Source of the DNA: DATKSS01 sp049582065
Lineage (GTDB): Bacteria > Chloroflexota > Dormibacteria > Dormibacterales > Dormibacteraceae
DNA: 7,783 bases
Direction: 5' to 3'
Assembly (NCBI GenBank): GCA_049582065.1
Contig: JBAUTF010000127.1
Span: 1 to 7,783 of the forward strand
Position 1 is the stretch's first letter, and every line of letters begins with the position of its first letter. The position numbers were made by a program, and so were the translations under genes. The notes under the pieces were generated by a model. The model was not told the origin of the DNA, ran no database searches, and worked only from the letters and a program-made list of their open reading frames with translations. This document shows, one piece after another, positions 6,515 through 7,783 of this stretch.

Positions 6515-6791
6515 GGATAGGCATAACGGTTACCGTCCGTGTCCGCCGGTGACGTGGGTACCTTCGCTTGAATGCCGGCTCCCGCGCACGGCGTTCTAGC
6601 TTGAGTCGAGCTGAAATACGGTTGAATGGCGGCTCCATCTCTGAAACGGCAAGTGGGCTGACTGCCAAGGACCAGGCAGTGGGCGGCGTGTTGCGAGATG
6701 AGGAGGTGCGTGATGGGTTGAAGCTGCTCCAGCACTGCTCGGATGTTCATCTGCATGGCATCGGTCAGATTCCCGGCCTGGAACTCATGAG
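6515..6791. other. Divergent interval with no confident gene
   Basis: These 277 nt separate the minus-strand sigma operon from the + strand DUF2087 gene and should hold both promoters, but I see no convincing -35/-10 pair. Two short open frames cross it. A minus-strand frame (codons from about 6789 down to TGA 6489-6487) contains a plausible helical stretch (MQMNIRAVLEQLQPITHLLI) but ends in low-complexity sequence. A plus-strand frame starting at TTG 6568 ends at TGA 6795, overlapping the next ATG. Neither resembles a family I know and both have mixed codon bias. A decayed gene fragment is possible. Confidence 0.4.
6568..6636 (+). repeat. Imperfect 15-bp direct repeat pair
   Basis: TTGAATGCCGGCTCC at 6568-6582 recurs as TTGAATGGCGGCTCC at 6622-6636. 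They match at 14 of 15 bases with a 54-bp period. The rest of the 54-bp units does not match. The pair lies between the divergent sigma operon and the DUF2087 gene, where regulator binding sites would be expected. A role is inference. Confidence 0.55.
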
Positions 6792-7097
6792 ATGACGGAC
6801 GCCGGTTACGACGCCCGGGTCCTGGAGAATTTCAGCGACGCGACCGGCCGCCTGGTCGCCATCCCCGCCCAGCGCAAGAAAAGGCTGGCGGTGCTGCTGG
6901 TCGAGGAATTCCAGCCTGGGCGCCGCTACTCCGAGGCGGAGGTGAACCGGATCATCTCTCGGCGCCATCCGGATTTCGCGACACTTCGGCGGTACATGGT
7001 CGACGAGGAGCTCATGCAGCGCCGGAGCGGGATCTACTGGCGCACCGGCAGCGTTCCCAACCTGGGCCACGATCCGGGGTGGTGGCCGGCGCCCTGA
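6792..7097 (+). CDS. DUF2087 domain protein
   Basis: This 101-residue protein is almost entirely a DUF2087 domain. Residues about 12-86 carry the family pattern: F.DA.GRLVAIPAQRKKRL (15-32), then EEFQPGRRYSEAEVNRII (38-55), then H.DFATLRRYMVDEELMQR (61-78), ending in GIYWR (81-85). The fold is expected to be a small winged-helix-like helical domain, and relatives are found alone or joined to transcription-factor domains. A DNA- or RNA-binding role is plausible but not established. The start at ATG 6792 is the first possible one, because an in-frame TGA at 6711 is followed by no earlier ATG, GTG or TTG. No ribosome site is visible, so it may be leaderless or coupled to an unrecognised upstream frame. 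Confidence 0.85.
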   Translation: MTDAGYDARVLENFSDATGRLVAIPAQRKKRLAVLLVEEFQPGRRYSEAEVNRIISRRHPDFATLRRYMVDEELMQRRSGIYWRTGSVPNLGHDPGWWPAP

Positions 7098-7131
7098 CTG
7101 GGCCGTCTTGTTACTTCGCGCGGTGGCCCAG
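7098..7131 (+). repeat. Inverted repeat between DUF2087 and SIMPL genes
   Basis: CTGGGCC (7098-7104) and GGCCCAG (7125-7131) form a perfect 7-bp stem with a 20-nt loop, starting immediately after the DUF2087 stop. No T-run follows, so it is at best a weak terminator or an operator-like site. Confidence 0.4.
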
Positions 7132-7143
7132 CGTTTGCGCAGC

Positions 7144-7150
7144 AAGGAGA
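7144..7150 (+). promoter_or_regulatory. Ribosome binding site of the SIMPL-domain gene
   Basis: AAGGAGA lies 7 nt upstream of ATG 7158. It is the strongest Shine-Dalgarno match in the window and fixes the start of the following gene. Confidence 0.85.
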
Positions 7151-7157
7151 TTTGAAA

Positions 7158-7783
7158 ATGACCTCAACACTGCGCTTGGTCCTCATCCCGCTGGCCGTGG
7201 CGCTGGCGTGCTCTCTCTCGGTCGCGGCCATCGTGATCGCGACCGGCAGGCCTCCTGTTTTGATCAGCTCACCCTCGGCGTCGACGACGACGTTCGAAAC
7301 CGGAGTGTTCACCAGCGGCGATGCGATTGTGTCCGTCAAACCTGACCTCGCGACCGTCTCAGCGGGCGTCGACTCGCAGCAGAGCACCGCGGCGGCGGCC
7401 CAGAGCGACCTCGCGGCCAAAGCCGGGAAGCTGATCGCCCGCATCAAGGCTCTCGGCGTGTCTGATGCCGATCTCTCGACGAGCGGCTACTGGGTCGGGC
7501 CGGTCTACGCACCCGGCGAGCAGACGATCACCGGCTACCAGGCCACCGAGGTGCTTCGCATCCAGTGGCACAACGTGGACACGGTCGGCAAGACGCTGGA
7601 CGCGATCGTCCAGGAGGGTGGTGCGACGAACATCAGCGTCGGCTTCGGCCTGGCGGACCCGAAGTCGGCCGAGGCTCAGGCCCGCACGCTGGCGATCGCA
7701 GACGCGCACTCGAAGGCGCAGGCGATGGCGAGCGCGGCCGGAGTCAGGCTCGGCCAGGTGCTTCGGGTCAGCGACGTGTCGAC
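7158..7783 (+). CDS. Membrane-anchored SIMPL (DUF541) domain protein (3' end cut by window)
   Basis: The frame runs open from ATG 7158 to the window edge, giving 208 complete codons. Residues about 5-29 are one hydrophobic segment (LRLVLIPLAVALACSLSVAA and beyond), which reads as a signal anchor or uncleaved signal peptide, placing the rest outside the membrane. From about residue 49 the sequence follows the SIMPL/DUF541 pattern: SGDAIVSVKPDLATVSAGVD (53-72), a helix of A/Q/K residues, ISVGFGLADP, and LAIADAHSKAQAMASAAGVRLGQVL near the cut. The usual GxGxVxVxPD opening is slightly altered (SGDAIVSVKPD). Bacterial members are periplasmic or surface proteins of poorly known role, some linked to oxidative stress. 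A 60-nt gap and its own ribosome site suggest independent initiation from DUF2087. Confidence 0.9.
   Translation, partial: MTSTLRLVLIPLAVALACSLSVAAIVIATGRPPVLISSPSASTTTFETGVFTSGDAIVSVKPDLATVSAGVDSQQSTAAAAQSDLAAKAGKLIARIKALGVSDADLSTSGYWVGPVYAPGEQTITGYQATEVLRIQWHNVDTVGKTLDAIVQEGGATNISVGFGLADPKSAEAQARTLAIADAHSKAQAMASAAGVRLGQVLRVSDVS

Noticed and set aside
7158..7240. Lipoprotein signal (Cys at residue 18 of the SIMPL protein)
   Set aside because: The residues before Cys (ALA) do not fit a lipobox with Leu/Val at -3, and the hydrophobic stretch continues past the Cys, fitting a membrane anchor.

Overview
The window is about 7.8 kb of high-GC bacterial DNA, densely packed, with strongly G/C-ending codons. 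The gene set (a GAF/HD-GYP protein, bacterial LysS and SerS, an ECF sigma factor, DUF2087 and SIMPL proteins) fits a soil-type Terrabacteria lineage such as Chloroflexota, Dormibacterota or Actinomycetota. I cannot fix the phylum from sequence alone.

Left part (3-4713, + strand) is a tight co-directional run. It begins with the 3' part of a GAF/HD-GYP phosphodiesterase-like gene, whose stop overlaps the start of a metallo-beta-lactamase-fold hydrolase as ATGA. Lysyl-tRNA synthetase (lysS) follows after 6 nt. Seryl-tRNA synthetase (serS) then overlaps the lysS stop as TAATG, and a complete tRNA-Ser(UGA) with encoded CCA lies 28 nt further on. The layout suggests one transcription unit joining a nucleotide-signalling pair to translation genes, with serS next to one of its substrate tRNAs.

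Middle part (4833-6514, - strand, convergent with the tRNA) is the most unusual. An ECF sigma factor carries a long C-terminal ankyrin-repeat domain. It is translationally coupled (ATGA overlap, GAGGAG ribosome site) to a 199-residue protein clearly derived from the F1 ATP synthase beta subunit. That protein lacks the N-terminal barrel and the segment holding the catalytic Glu, Walker B and DELSEED motifs, and its Walker A motif has lost Lys and Thr. It looks like a compact, still-maintained pseudo-ATPase paired with a sigma factor, with no anti-sigma factor in view.

Right part (6515-7783) holds a 277-nt interval with no confident gene but an imperfect 15-bp direct repeat. It is followed on the + strand by a small DUF2087 protein and the 5' part of a membrane-anchored SIMPL (DUF541) protein that runs off the window.

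The candidate new system is the ankyrin-sigma / degenerate F1-beta pair. Its function is inferred only from architecture and gene coupling.
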